Origin: UMGS172 sp045636945
GTDB lineage: Bacteria; Bacillota; Clostridia; Oscillospirales; Acutalibacteraceae
Length of the DNA stretch: 64,000 nt
Assembly: GCA_045636945.1 (NCBI GenBank)
Contig: JAZTYO010000014.1
Span: 1-64,000 of the forward strand
Direction: 5' to 3'
Shown here: in pieces, positions 24,008 through 32,324 of the stretch
Numbering within the stretch: the stretch's first letter is position 1
Layout: each line of letters opens with the position of its first letter
Translations under genes and position numbers: made by a program
Notes under the pieces: generated by a model
Databases searched by the model: none
Seen by the model: only the letters and a program-made list of their open reading frames with translations
What the model was told of the DNA's origin: nothing

Positions 24008-24575
24008 CGATGGTTGCCATGCAGCTTCCAGGGATAGCTGCTGCGTTAGCCTCGTCGGTGTCAACGTGCATAGCAAGTGCATACTTGGGGCTTACACGGA
24101 CAACGGTATCACCGAAAACAAGGCTTCTGCCCTCGGTTGCAATCTTAACGTTTACGATCTGGCAATCCTTAACGCCAAGCTCTGCTGCATCTTCAGGGGT
24201 CATATGGATGTGACGCTTTGCAACGATAACACCCTGAGAAAGCTCAACCTCACCGCAGGGACCAACGAGTTTACAAGCACCCGAACCAGCAACGTCACCG
24301 GACTCACGGATGGGAGCCTTAACGCCGATGGAACGAGCATCGGTAGCCGAAAGCTCAACCTGAGTATCGGGACGGCAGGGACCAAGGATGGAAACACCTG
24401 CAAGCTCCTTCTTGGGGCCTACAACAGTTACACGCTCTTCGCAAGCAAACTGACCGGGCTGAGAAAGGTCCTTCTTGGGGGTGAGCTCGTAGCCTGCACC
24501 GAAAAGGGTCTCAAGATGCTCTTTGGTCACGTGAACGTGACGTGCGGAAATTTCAACTAAAAATTCTTTTGCCAT
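24000..24575 (-). CDS. pduL: phosphate propanoyl/acetyltransferase, PduL family
   Basis: A 191-residue enzyme that exchanges CoA and phosphate on acyl groups (acyl-CoA to acyl-phosphate). It carries the two zinc-binding motifs of the family: ISARHVHVTKEHLE near the start and VIVAKRHIHMTPEDAAELG in the second barrel. There is no microcompartment signal extension and no shell genes are nearby, so I infer it is the housekeeping phosphotransacetylase for acetate formation. AAAGGAG precedes ATG 24575. It overlaps the hemW-like gene. Confidence 0.93.
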   Translation of the reverse strand: MAKEFLVEISARHVHVTKEHLETLFGAGYELTPKKDLSQPGQFACEERVTVVGPKKELAGVSILGPCRPDTQVELSATDARSIGVKAPIRESGDVAGSGACKLVGPCGEVELSQGVIVAKRHIHMTPEDAAELGVKDCQIVNVKIATEGRSLVFGDTVVRVSPKYALAMHVDTDEANAAAIPGSCMATIVE

Positions 24576-24677
24576 AATGGATTACTCCTTTAAAAAATAT
24601 TTACAGTTTATTTTAACATATTTTTGAATATTTTCAAGTAGTAGAGCGTATTTATTTTGCCTTTTGGCACAAAAAAC

Positions 24678-25367
24678 TTAATGAAAAATCCTTTCCTCAC
24701 TGCTGTCTCCGTTCTGGTCGTTACCGTTGTCGGCAGACTCACCGTTCAAGGTGGGTTGGGGCGTTTCCCCGACAACACGCACCTTTTTCAGGGTCTCACT
24801 CAAGTCAAACATACGGTCGTTGTAAAAATACACGATTCTTTTGCCTCTCATAATAAGGAAAAAACGGTCGCCCATGTGCACAGACTGTCCGATACCTTCG
24901 CCCCACATACGGTAGTTTTCCGACCAAGTGTAATATTCAACTTTGGGGTAGAATTGTATCCGACCGTGCTTGTTAAACATCAGATAATAATAGGTAAAAG
25001 TTCTTCTTCTGCGACGCCTTCTGACGGTTTTGATGCCACGGAAACGGTCAATGGCAATGTAAAATTTTTTATAGCCCGAAAACAGCATATAAATGCTGTG
25101 AACGAAATCAAATATCAAAGCGGCGGTGGAAAGAAATCCAACCGCAGCGGCGATAATCATGAAGATCGGCAGGTTTTTTCCATCTTCTAAAAATGTAAGT
25201 ATCAGCCATATATACACACCGTCAATAAATGCCAAAAACGGGAACAGTGCTAAATGCATGATTATATTACGCTTGTGCACCTTTTGAAGGTCGTACTCTA
25301 TCTTTTTGGTGGTAACCTTTTCCTGAACCTTATATTCATACTGACCGAATTCGTTTTCGGGACACAT
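24678..25367 (-). CDS. membrane protein of unknown function
   Basis: A 229-residue protein with two membrane helices (about residues 36-60 LALFPFLAFIDGVYIWLI and 72-100 IFMIIAAAVGFLSTAALI). An Arg-run (TVRRRRRRRTF) follows, then a beta-rich cytosolic domain (FNKHGRIQFYPKVEYYTWSE, GDRFFLIMRGKRIVYFYN) that looks like a YcxB/PH-like fold. The tail is polar and low-complexity (NGESADNGNDQNGDSSEE). The start is ATG 25367 after GAGGTG; 17 codons of open frame above lack a ribosome binding site. A 24-residue membrane peptide gene lies 25 nt upstream on the same strand. Confidence 0.7.
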   Translation of the reverse strand: MCPENEFGQYEYKVQEKVTTKKIEYDLQKVHKRNIIMHLALFPFLAFIDGVYIWLILTFLEDGKNLPIFMIIAAAVGFLSTAALIFDFVHSIYMLFSGYKKFYIAIDRFRGIKTVRRRRRRRTFTYYYLMFNKHGRIQFYPKVEYYTWSENYRMWGEGIGQSVHMGDRFFLIMRGKRIVYFYNDRMFDLSETLKKVRVVGETPQPTLNGESADNGNDQNGDSSEERIFH

Positions 25368-25392
25368 AAACAACACCTCGCAAATATAGTAT

Positions 25393-25467
25393 TCAATGCC
25401 GTATAAAGATAAAAACAACTATTGCAACAACGGCAACAACAGCCGCCGGGATGATAAAGGCAAACAT
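25393..25467 (-). CDS. 24-residue hydrophobic membrane peptide
   Basis: ATG 25467 stands 8 nt behind GGAGAG and opens a 24-codon frame ending TGA at 25393. The peptide is one transmembrane helix (MFAFIIPAAVVAVVAIVV) capped by IRH. It lies just upstream of the membrane-protein gene on the same strand and is likely its co-transcribed partner or leader. The spacing, ribosome binding site and near-pure hydrophobic content support it; no homology can be claimed. Confidence 0.55.
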   Translation of the reverse strand: MFAFIIPAAVVAVVAIVVFIFIRH

Positions 25468-25555
25468 ATCAACTCTCCTCAGTTCATATTTTACTTGACA
25501 CCACTTAAAAAGTCAATAAAATTGCCGATTTATTACAACCAAATCGGGGTGATTA

Positions 25556-25584
25556 TTGAATGTTGCAAAGGAGTGTGGTATAAT
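25556..25584 (+). promoter_or_regulatory. promoter of the uracil-DNA glycosylase gene
   Basis: TTGAAT (25556-25561), 17 bp, TATAAT (25579-25584), 24 nt before the start codon. Confidence 0.8.
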
Positions 25585-25607
25585 GAAAGTGAAAAGGGGA
25601 GTTATCA

Positions 25608-26153
25608 ATGGAATTGAATGGATTAAAGGAAAAATGTCTTAACTGTCGGGATTGCAAGCTGTGTGAAACGCGTCAAAACGTTGTGTTTGGTGAGGGTAAT
25701 CCCAACGCAAGATTGATGTTTATCGGTGAAGGCCCCGGTGAAACCGAGGACCAAACAGGCCGTCCGTTTGTCGGTAAGGCAGGGCAACTGCTTGAAAAAA
25801 TGATACTTGCCATAGGTCTTACAAGGGAAGATGTGTACATCGCTAATATGGTCAAATGCCGTCCGCCAAAAAACCGTGACCCCGAAGCTGAAGAGACCGA
25901 AACCTGTATAAAATACCTTCGCGAGCAGGTGAAAATCATCGACCCTGAGTTTATTGTGTGCTTAGGTCGTATCTCAGCCTGCCGACTTATCGACCCCGAA
26001 TTCAAAGTAACCAAACAGCATGGCATTTGGGTGCAAAAGGGGAAAATTAAATTTATGGGCACATTCCATCCGTCGGCATTACTACGCAATCCTTCCCAAA
26101 AGCCCGAGGCCTTTGAGGATTTTTTGAAGATAAAGGCAGAATTGGAAAAATAA
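25608..26153 (+). CDS. uracil-DNA glycosylase, family 4 (Fe-S)
   Basis: A 181-residue base-excision repair enzyme. Motif A is FIGEGPGETEDQTGRPFVGKAG and motif B is MGTFHPSALLRNP. The [4Fe-4S] cysteines are CRDCKLC near the N-terminus and MVKCRPPKNRDP / ETCIKYL in the middle. This is the thermophile/anaerobe-type UDG (TIGR00758). AGGGGAG precedes ATG. It is monocistronic, with the ribosomal-protein operon promoter starting at its stop codon. Confidence 0.93.
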   Translation: MELNGLKEKCLNCRDCKLCETRQNVVFGEGNPNARLMFIGEGPGETEDQTGRPFVGKAGQLLEKMILAIGLTREDVYIANMVKCRPPKNRDPEAEETETCIKYLREQVKIIDPEFIVCLGRISACRLIDPEFKVTKQHGIWVQKGKIKFMGTFHPSALLRNPSQKPEAFEDFLKIKAELEK

Positions 26154-26156
26154 TTG

Positions 26157-26185
26157 TTGACAAATTGCAACACTGTTGCTATAAT
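26157..26185 (+). promoter_or_regulatory. promoter of rpsF-ssb-rpsR
   Basis: A perfect TTGACA (26157-26162), 17-bp spacer and TATAAT (26180-26185). The leader is about 80 nt, with a small TCAA/TTGA hairpin; whether it binds S6:S18 for autoregulation is not clear. Confidence 0.93.
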
Positions 26186-26272
26186 ATTGTGTGCTATTGA
26201 GCATTCTTATGTAAATAGCTCCTTGCCCTCAATGAAATTTGAGAGCCAAATGTCCAAAAGGAGGTGTAACGA

Positions 26273-26557
26273 ATGGCTACCAACAAGTATGAGGCAATGC
26301 TCGTTTTCTCGGTTGTTAACGGTGAAGAAGCTACCACCACTCTTGTCGAGAAGTTCAAGGCTTTGATCGCAGAAAACGGTACCGTTGAAAACGTTGACGA
26401 TTGGGGTAAGCGCAGACTTGCATATCCCATCAACGACGAAGTCGAGGGTTACTACATCGTAGTTACTTTCACCGGTGCTCCGTCTTTCCCCGCAGAGCTC
26501 GACCGTATTGTTAAGATCACCGACGGTGCTCTTAGAGTTATGGTCACTACTAAGTAA
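26273..26557 (+). CDS. rpsF: 30S ribosomal protein S6
   Basis: A 94-residue protein of the 30S platform that pairs with S18. NKYEAMLVFSVVNGEE, VDDWGKRRLAYPINDEVEGYYIVVTFTG and LDRIVKITDGALRVMVT match S6 throughout. AGGAGG lies 8 nt before ATG. First gene of the conserved rpsF-ssb-rpsR operon. Confidence 0.97.
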   Translation: MATNKYEAMLVFSVVNGEEATTTLVEKFKALIAENGTVENVDDWGKRRLAYPINDEVEGYYIVVTFTGAPSFPAELDRIVKITDGALRVMVTTK

Positions 26558-26572
26558 GGAGGGTACGACAGA

Positions 26573-27007
26573 ATGAATGTTGTAGTACTCGTCGGCAGAT
26601 TGACCGACAATCCCGAACTCAGAAAAACCAACAGTGATATTTCTGTTACCAGGTTTTCTATCGCAGTAGACCGTCAGTTTAAATCCGGAGAGGAAAGACA
26701 AGCTGATTTCATCAACATCGTTGCTTGGAGACAGTCGGCAGAGTTCATTTGCCGTTACTTCACCAAGGGTCAGCGCATCGGCATCGAGGGTTCACTTCGT
26801 ATGAACCGCTTCACCGATAAGGACGGTAACAACCGTACCACCTATGAGGTAGTTGTCAACAATGCTCATTTTGTAGAGTCTAAGCGTGACAGCGGTAATG
26901 CAGGCGGATATACCTCTGCAGCACCCGCAGCTGCTCCTCAGTCTTTCTCCAACAGTGATTCCGGCGATTTTGCCGAAATCTCCACTGACGACGATCTGCC
27001 GTTCTGA
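26573..27007 (+). CDS. ssb: single-stranded DNA-binding protein
   Basis: A 144-residue SSB: OB-fold (about 1-105) beginning MNVVVLVGRLTDNPELR, with FINIVAWRQSAEFICRYFTKGQRIGIEGSL. A short Gly/Ala/Ser linker follows, and the conserved acidic tip is DDDLPF, which docks replication and repair proteins. The linker is shorter than in B. subtilis SsbA. GGAGG lies upstream. Located between rpsF and rpsR as in most Firmicutes. Confidence 0.97.
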   Translation: MNVVVLVGRLTDNPELRKTNSDISVTRFSIAVDRQFKSGEERQADFINIVAWRQSAEFICRYFTKGQRIGIEGSLRMNRFTDKDGNNRTTYEVVVNNAHFVESKRDSGNAGGYTSAAPAAAPQSFSNSDSGDFAEISTDDDLPF

Positions 27008-27068
27008 TTTAAAAATCAAAACCTTTTGTTAAAGGTTGTCTAAAATTATTAAAGGAGGTCGCCTTAAA

Positions 27069-27308
27069 ATGGAAAAGAATGAAAGACCCATGCACCGCAA
27101 GCCCAGAAAGAAGGTTTGCCACTTCTGTGTTGACCGTGCAGAGTTCATCGATTACAAGGATGTTGCAAAGCTCAGAAAGTTCATCTCCGAGCGTGCAAAG
27201 ATTCTTCCTCGCCGTGTAACCGGCACCTGTGCTGCTCACCAGCGTGAGCTCACCACTGCTATCAAGCGTGCACGTTACGTTGCATTGCTTCCTTACGTAG
27301 CAGACTAA
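27069..27308 (+). CDS. rpsR: 30S ribosomal protein S18
   Basis: A 79-residue protein that binds S6. RKKVCHFCVDRAEFIDYKDV has a CxxC pair of the zinc-type S18 form (partly retained), and LRKFISERAKILPRRVTGTCAAHQRELTTAIKRARYVALLPY is the family core (only part quoted here: RAKILPRRVTGTCAAHQREL). ATG 27069 is chosen because AAAGGAGG lies 10 nt upstream; an in-frame start at 27036 would precede it. Confidence 0.96.
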   Translation: MEKNERPMHRKPRKKVCHFCVDRAEFIDYKDVAKLRKFISERAKILPRRVTGTCAAHQRELTTAIKRARYVALLPYVAD

Positions 27309-27320
27309 TAATTGCAAAAC

Positions 27321-27350
27321 AAAGCCCGTCCTTTTGGACGGGCTTTTTAT
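27321..27350 (+). terminator. terminator of rpsF-ssb-rpsR
   Basis: An 11-bp stem (AAAGCCCGTCC/GGACGGGCTTT, TTTT loop) with TTATTTATTT after it. Its A-rich left side lets it end the convergent ATPase transcript too. Confidence 0.9.
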
Positions 27351-29951
27351 TTATTTAATTGTCGATTTTACAATCTTTATAGATTCGAAAACCAATAAAA
27401 CTCCAATAGGGAGAAGTACGGCGGTCAACCAACCCTGCAGACCCATCATATTAAAACCAAAGATGTAGCCGATTGGCGTTGCGGCAACAAGAAGTGCGGT
27501 TATAACACAAAACGCGCTGATACCGAGCATAAATCGGTTGTGTATAATTCGTTTATGGAAAAGCTCGTTGGAACGGAACGAGAACATATACAGTACCAAC
27601 GACAAAACCAAGGCGCAGAACGTGGCCGACGGAGCGTAATCGGTGTTGCGGTTTAAAAGACAAACCAAAACCGACGGAATAGCGGTTATGGCACCGTAGC
27701 CAGCGGATATCAAAAGACGTTTGACGTCGAACATCTGACTGCCTATATTCCAAGGCGGTGCTTTCATAGTGCTGTGGTCGGCGGTTTCAAAGCCCAACGA
27801 AGCGATGGGGAAGATAAGAGTAAAAATAGCACCGAGCAACAGTACCTGAGCCGACATAAATGCTGTTTCAAAGAAAATCATACACAAAGCTAATGAAACG
27901 AAAAGACCTGAACACATCGAAACGTAGTACTCGGCATATTTTGTGAAGTTGGCAAAAATACCGCGAGAGTTCTTAATTGCCTTTACAATAGACGTAAAGC
28001 TGTCGTCGTCGATAACAACGTCGGCATTACCTTTGGCAACGTCGGTGCCCGTTTTACCCATAGCACAACCGATATCGGCGATGGCCATAGGTGCGTGGTT
28101 TGCGGCACTGTCGGCGGTGATAAGTACCGTTTCGTCGTGTGTGTGTAAGGCATTGACAAGTCTGACTCTCTGTTCGGGAGAAAGTCTTGCACAAACCTTG
28201 ATTTTTTCAACAACGGCCGAGAGGTCCTCGTCTGAAAGCTCGTCAAGCTGTTCACCCGTGACAGCAAGGTCGTCAGCCGTTAAGATTCCCATACTTTCAG
28301 CAGTCGAGCTTGCGGTGTTGATGTGGTCGCCCGTAAACATAACGGTATCGATACCTGCGGCACGGCAGAGAGCAATCTCGGATGCGATGCCTCTTCGCTC
28401 GCGGTCGACAAGCCCCAAAAGTCCTAAAAACTCAAGTCCGTACTCAAGCTCAAGTGAAGATGCATTGGTCGGAACGTCATCGAGTATTTTATAGGAAATG
28501 GCAAGAACACGCATACCACGCGAACACATTTCCTCATAGGCCTTGGTGATGCGTTCAGAATCAACGCTGACACAACGCTCTAAAATAATATCGGGAGCAC
28601 CTCTTACAATAGAGAAAACCTTACCCTCAATCATATTTACCGAGGTTTTAATTTTGCGCTCGGGAGTCAGAGGAATAGAGGTTATTCTCGGAAATTCAGC
28701 ATCAAAATCAGATTTATCTATGTTGAGATATCTGGCAGAGGCCGAAACCAAAGCCGCTTCGGTGTGGTCGGCAACCTCGTTTTCGTACATATCACAGCTC
28801 AAAGAACCAAAACGCATTGCAACCTCACAACGCTTGGATATGGTATCACCCGACAGGTCGATGGTCTTTTCACCGTCAAAGACCTCTCGAAGAACCATTC
28901 TATTCTGTGTAAGAGTACCGGTCTTGTCCGAGCAAATAGTAGTAACACCGGCCAACTTTTCGACGGTAGAGGGGTTAAAGATAACGGCCTTGTCCTGCCC
29001 GAGCCTTTTGACACCCAAGGCCAACATACAGGCAATTCTTGCCGCAAAGTTTTCGGGAACAACGGCAATGTAGAAGCATACCGCGATAATAAGTGCTTCA
29101 AGGAATTTGCCCCAACCGACTTCACCCGAAACAAGAAACGTACCGAAAACGGTCAACAAAGCACAGGCAACAGTGGCGGCAATGTTGAAAACCTTTAAGA
29201 AACCGCTAAAGCGGTCGGAAATACGATCTTGAACACCCTTGTGTGAAAATACACGGTCACGCTTGAAATAGCGGCGAATCTCGGCATTTTCACCCGTTTC
29301 GGTAACAACAGCCAAGGCATTACCTGTCATAACGTGACACCCACAGTAGACCATATTGCTGCGTTCGTATACAGGACGATGGTCCTCTAAAAGGCAATCA
29401 TGGTTCTTTTGTACCTGAATTACCTCTTTTTCATTGTGCAGAACAGCCTCGTCACAACGTAAGGCAAGGGAATCAATCAAACGTGCATCGGCAGGAACAA
29501 AATCGCCCTCAGACAGCTTGATTATATCACCCGGAACAACCTCGGATGCGTTGATTGTCTTTTCAACACCGCCTCGGATGACCTTGGCCGAGGTGTTGAT
29601 ACGGTTTTTCAATCTGTACAGCATATTTACACAACGGTATTCGGTGTAAACAAATGCTGTTTCCTTTACGGCAAGCACCAAAAGAATTACCGCAGGAATC
29701 CAGAAACGGTTGGTACTAAGTACCAATTCTCTTAAAATGAAAATAACGAGCAGGCTTAAAAGCACGATGACCGATGGTTTTTTAAGTTGTGCAGCAAGCG
29801 ATTTCCAAATACTTAACTCCTCGTCAACGATAAAGAGGTTTTTGCCGTGTTCTTTAAGTCGGTCGGAGGCAGTAGTTTCGGAAAGACCGTTTTCCTTGTC
29901 GGTATGTAATTCGGCAATTACCTCATCGGGGGTAGCGTTATGCCATATCAT
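27351..29951 (-). CDS. divergent P-type ATPase with altered catalytic and ion-site motifs
   Basis: An 866-residue member of the P2 ATPase fold: actuator domain, DKTGTLTQN with phospho-acceptor Asp342, N-domain VRGAPDIILERC, TGDH at 540-543, and about ten membrane helices. Several motifs differ from the canonical copy at 52025-54637. The TGES loop is LHNEK (171-175); PEGLP is PENFA (299-303); DPPR is DRER (516-519); the hinge TGDGVNDAP is TADSAANHAP (612-621); and the M6 NLVTD is AIFTL (708-712). So ion binding by M6 and Mg2+ coordination at the hinge look impaired. It may have a different role. ATG 29951 follows AAAGGAG. Confidence 0.88.
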   Translation of the reverse strand: MIWHNATPDEVIAELHTDKENGLSETTASDRLKEHGKNLFIVDEELSIWKSLAAQLKKPSVIVLLSLLVIFILRELVLSTNRFWIPAVILLVLAVKETAFVYTEYRCVNMLYRLKNRINTSAKVIRGGVEKTINASEVVPGDIIKLSEGDFVPADARLIDSLALRCDEAVLHNEKEVIQVQKNHDCLLEDHRPVYERSNMVYCGCHVMTGNALAVVTETGENAEIRRYFKRDRVFSHKGVQDRISDRFSGFLKVFNIAATVACALLTVFGTFLVSGEVGWGKFLEALIIAVCFYIAVVPENFAARIACMLALGVKRLGQDKAVIFNPSTVEKLAGVTTICSDKTGTLTQNRMVLREVFDGEKTIDLSGDTISKRCEVAMRFGSLSCDMYENEVADHTEAALVSASARYLNIDKSDFDAEFPRITSIPLTPERKIKTSVNMIEGKVFSIVRGAPDIILERCVSVDSERITKAYEEMCSRGMRVLAISYKILDDVPTNASSLELEYGLEFLGLLGLVDRERRGIASEIALCRAAGIDTVMFTGDHINTASSTAESMGILTADDLAVTGEQLDELSDEDLSAVVEKIKVCARLSPEQRVRLVNALHTHDETVLITADSAANHAPMAIADIGCAMGKTGTDVAKGNADVVIDDDSFTSIVKAIKNSRGIFANFTKYAEYYVSMCSGLFVSLALCMIFFETAFMSAQVLLLGAIFTLIFPIASLGFETADHSTMKAPPWNIGSQMFDVKRLLISAGYGAITAIPSVLVCLLNRNTDYAPSATFCALVLSLVLYMFSFRSNELFHKRIIHNRFMLGISAFCVITALLVAATPIGYIFGFNMMGLQGWLTAVLLPIGVLLVFESIKIVKSTIK

Positions 29952-30071
29952 AAATATGAAAACTCCTTTCGGAAGATTCAACCCAAATTCATTCACATAT
30001 AAATCAGTATACTACATATTCGCGTAAAAATCAATTATTTTCCAAATTTTAAGAAATATTGAAAATAACTG

Positions 30072-30100
30072 TTTATTTTATCTGTGAGTTGTGATACAAT
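30072..30100 (+). promoter_or_regulatory. probable promoter of prmA-prfB
   Basis: TTTATT (30072-30077), 17 bp, TACAAT (30095-30100), 40 nt before the prmA start. The -35 is weak. Confidence 0.5.
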
Positions 30101-30140
30101 AAATTGATTAAACTGATTTTACACTTTTGAGGGTGACATA

Positions 30141-31061
30141 ATGGATTGGACTGAAATTAAAATAAAGGTTCCCGTAGAAACCACCGAAACTGCCGAAGCT
30201 ATTGCCAATATGGCTGTGCCATATGGTATTTACGTTGAGGATTACTCGAATTTAGAGCAGGATGCTTTGGACATTGCTCACATTGATATGATTGACGAGG
30301 ATCTGCTCAAAAAAGACCGTACCGTGTCTATCATTCATATCTATATCAGTGATGAGGAAAACCCGCTTGAGGCGGTTGCATACTTAAAAGAACAATATGC
30401 GGCGGTTGGCATTGCTTGCGAAATTGATACCGATTCCATTAGCGAGGCTGAATGGGCCGATAATTGGAAAAAGTTCTTTAAGACTACCGAAATCGGTGAA
30501 AAGCTTGTCATCAGACCGAGCTGGGAGGAATATGATAACAAGCAGGGCAGAGTGGTTTTGAGCATCGACCCAGGTGCAGCATTCGGTACAGGTACCCACG
30601 CTACCACAAGAATGTGTTTAGGACTTCTTGAACGTTACATTTACCCCGATTGCACAATGCTTGATATAGGTTCGGGCAGTGGTATTTTAAGTATTGCAGG
30701 TGTTTTGCTTGGTTCAAAGCATGCCGACGGTGTTGATATTGACCCTGTGGCCGTCAAGGTTGCCGCCGAAAACGCTGAAATTAATAATATGTCCGACAGG
30801 GTTTCCTTTATAAAGGGTGACCTTTGCGATAAAATTTCCGATAAATACGATGTTGTTTGTGCAAACATTGTTGCCGACGTTATTATTTCGCTTTTGGAAA
30901 ATGTTGACAACTTTATGAAGGAAAACAGTGTGTTTATCTGCTCGGGTATCATCGATATACGCGTGAATGATGTCAAGGCGGCATTTGAAAAGTTCGGCTT
31001 TGAGATTATCGACGAGGAAACAATGGAAAATTGGCGTGCGTTTGCCGTTAAAAAGATATAA
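30141..31061 (+). CDS. prmA: ribosomal protein L11 methyltransferase
   Basis: A 306-residue SAM-dependent methyltransferase acting on L11. An N-terminal substrate-recognition domain (WTEIKIKVPVETTETAEAIA) leads to IDPGAAFGTGTHATTRMCL, CTMLDIGSGSGILSIAGVLLG (SAM motif I) and VVCANIVADVIISLL with the NxxA-type motif. Its length fits PrmA. GAGGGTG precedes ATG. prfB follows after 15 nt, both being translation-factor genes. Confidence 0.94.
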   Translation: MDWTEIKIKVPVETTETAEAIANMAVPYGIYVEDYSNLEQDALDIAHIDMIDEDLLKKDRTVSIIHIYISDEENPLEAVAYLKEQYAAVGIACEIDTDSISEAEWADNWKKFFKTTEIGEKLVIRPSWEEYDNKQGRVVLSIDPGAAFGTGTHATTRMCLGLLERYIYPDCTMLDIGSGSGILSIAGVLLGSKHADGVDIDPVAVKVAAENAEINNMSDRVSFIKGDLCDKISDKYDVVCANIVADVIISLLENVDNFMKENSVFICSGIIDIRVNDVKAAFEKFGFEIIDEETMENWRAFAVKKI

Positions 31062-31076
31062 TTTAAGGAGATATTT

Positions 31077-32210
31077 ATGCTTCAGTTTGAAGAACAGAGA
31101 TTAAGATTGACCGCCATCGAGGACGATATAAAAGAACTCGGTGATGCTTTGGGATTGGAATATCTCAAAAAAGAGATTGAATCCTGCGAAATTCAGGCCG
31201 CAGCACCCGGATTTTGGGATGATTTGCAGAAGGCTCAGGAAATTCAGCAGAAAACAAGCCGTTTAAAGGGCAAGGTAGAAAAATACGAAAGCCTCCAATC
31301 ACTTTTTGAGGACACCTTGGTGCTTATCGAAATGGCTGACGAGGAAGGTGACCTTTCGCAGTTGGATGAGATTGTTGAATCGGTCGATACTGCCATTGCA
31401 AGCCTTGAGGAACAACGACTATCAACCCTTCTTACGGGTGAATATGACGCCAACAACGCTATTCTGACCTTCCACGCAGGCTCGGGTGGTACTGAGGCTC
31501 AGGACTGGACTCAGATGTTGGTCAGAATGTATACCCATTGGGGTGAGCGTAACGGTTTCAAGGTCAGTATGGTTGACTTTTTGGACGGTGAAGAAGCAGG
31601 TCTTAAAAGTGCTGTTCTTACCTTCAACGGTGAGAATGCATACGGCTATCTGAAGGGTGAAAACGGTGTTCATCGTCTTGTTCGTTGCTCTCCGTTTGAC
31701 TCTTCGGGCAGAAGACACACCTCGTTTGCATCGCTTGAGGTTATGCCCGAGATTACCAACGACGTAAATATTGATATCCGCGACGAGGATTTGAAGGTTG
31801 ATACCTACCGTTCAAGCGGTGCAGGTGGTCAGCATATCAACAAGACCGAGTCGGCAGTTCGTATTACCCATATTCCTACGGGTGTTGTCGTTGCCTGCCA
31901 GACCGAAAGAAGCCAGATTCAGAACCGTGAAACGGCTATGACTATGCTTCGTTCTAAGTTGGTTGAAATTAAGGAAAGAGAACATCTTGAGAAGATTGAG
32001 GATATCAAGGGCGTTCAAAAGGAAATCACCTGGGGCTCGCAGATTCGTTCCTACGTCTTTATGCCGTATACCCTTGTAAAGGACCATAGAACTGGCTTTG
32101 AATCGGGTAATGTTGGTGCAGTTATGGACGGTGATTTAGGCGGATTTATCAACGCTTATCTTAAAGCTGCCTCTCAGAACGCGCTCGGCGACTTCGGTTC
32201 TGACGATTAA
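31077..32210 (+). CDS. prfB: peptide chain release factor 2
   Basis: A 377-residue RF2. Domain 1 helices lead to the tripeptide-anticodon region (RCSPFDSSGRRHTSF, the SPF motif reading UGA/UAA) and the catalytic SSGAGGQHINKTESAVR with GGQ. C-terminal TWGSQIRSYVFMPYTLVKDHRTG. The gene is one continuous frame from ATG 31077 behind AAGGAG; the programmed +1 frameshift with an early in-frame UGA seen in many bacteria is absent, so this autoregulation is lost. Confidence 0.96.
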   Translation: MLQFEEQRLRLTAIEDDIKELGDALGLEYLKKEIESCEIQAAAPGFWDDLQKAQEIQQKTSRLKGKVEKYESLQSLFEDTLVLIEMADEEGDLSQLDEIVESVDTAIASLEEQRLSTLLTGEYDANNAILTFHAGSGGTEAQDWTQMLVRMYTHWGERNGFKVSMVDFLDGEEAGLKSAVLTFNGENAYGYLKGENGVHRLVRCSPFDSSGRRHTSFASLEVMPEITNDVNIDIRDEDLKVDTYRSSGAGGQHINKTESAVRITHIPTGVVVACQTERSQIQNRETAMTMLRSKLVEIKEREHLEKIEDIKGVQKEITWGSQIRSYVFMPYTLVKDHRTGFESGNVGAVMDGDLGGFINAYLKAASQNALGDFGSDD

Positions 32211-32244
32211 TGTAAATTAATTTAAGAATTTAGCAAATAATCTA

Positions 32245-32273
32245 TTGATTTTTTTGTCGAAAAGTTGGATAAT
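32245..32273 (+). promoter_or_regulatory. promoter of the isomerase-like gene
   Basis: TTGATT (32245-32250), 17 bp, GATAAT (32268-32273), about 50 nt before the start. Confidence 0.65.
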
Positions 32274-32324
32274 GTAAATGTAAATTATGGGTCAAACGTG
32301 CCCTGATATTATGAGGTGAAAAAT

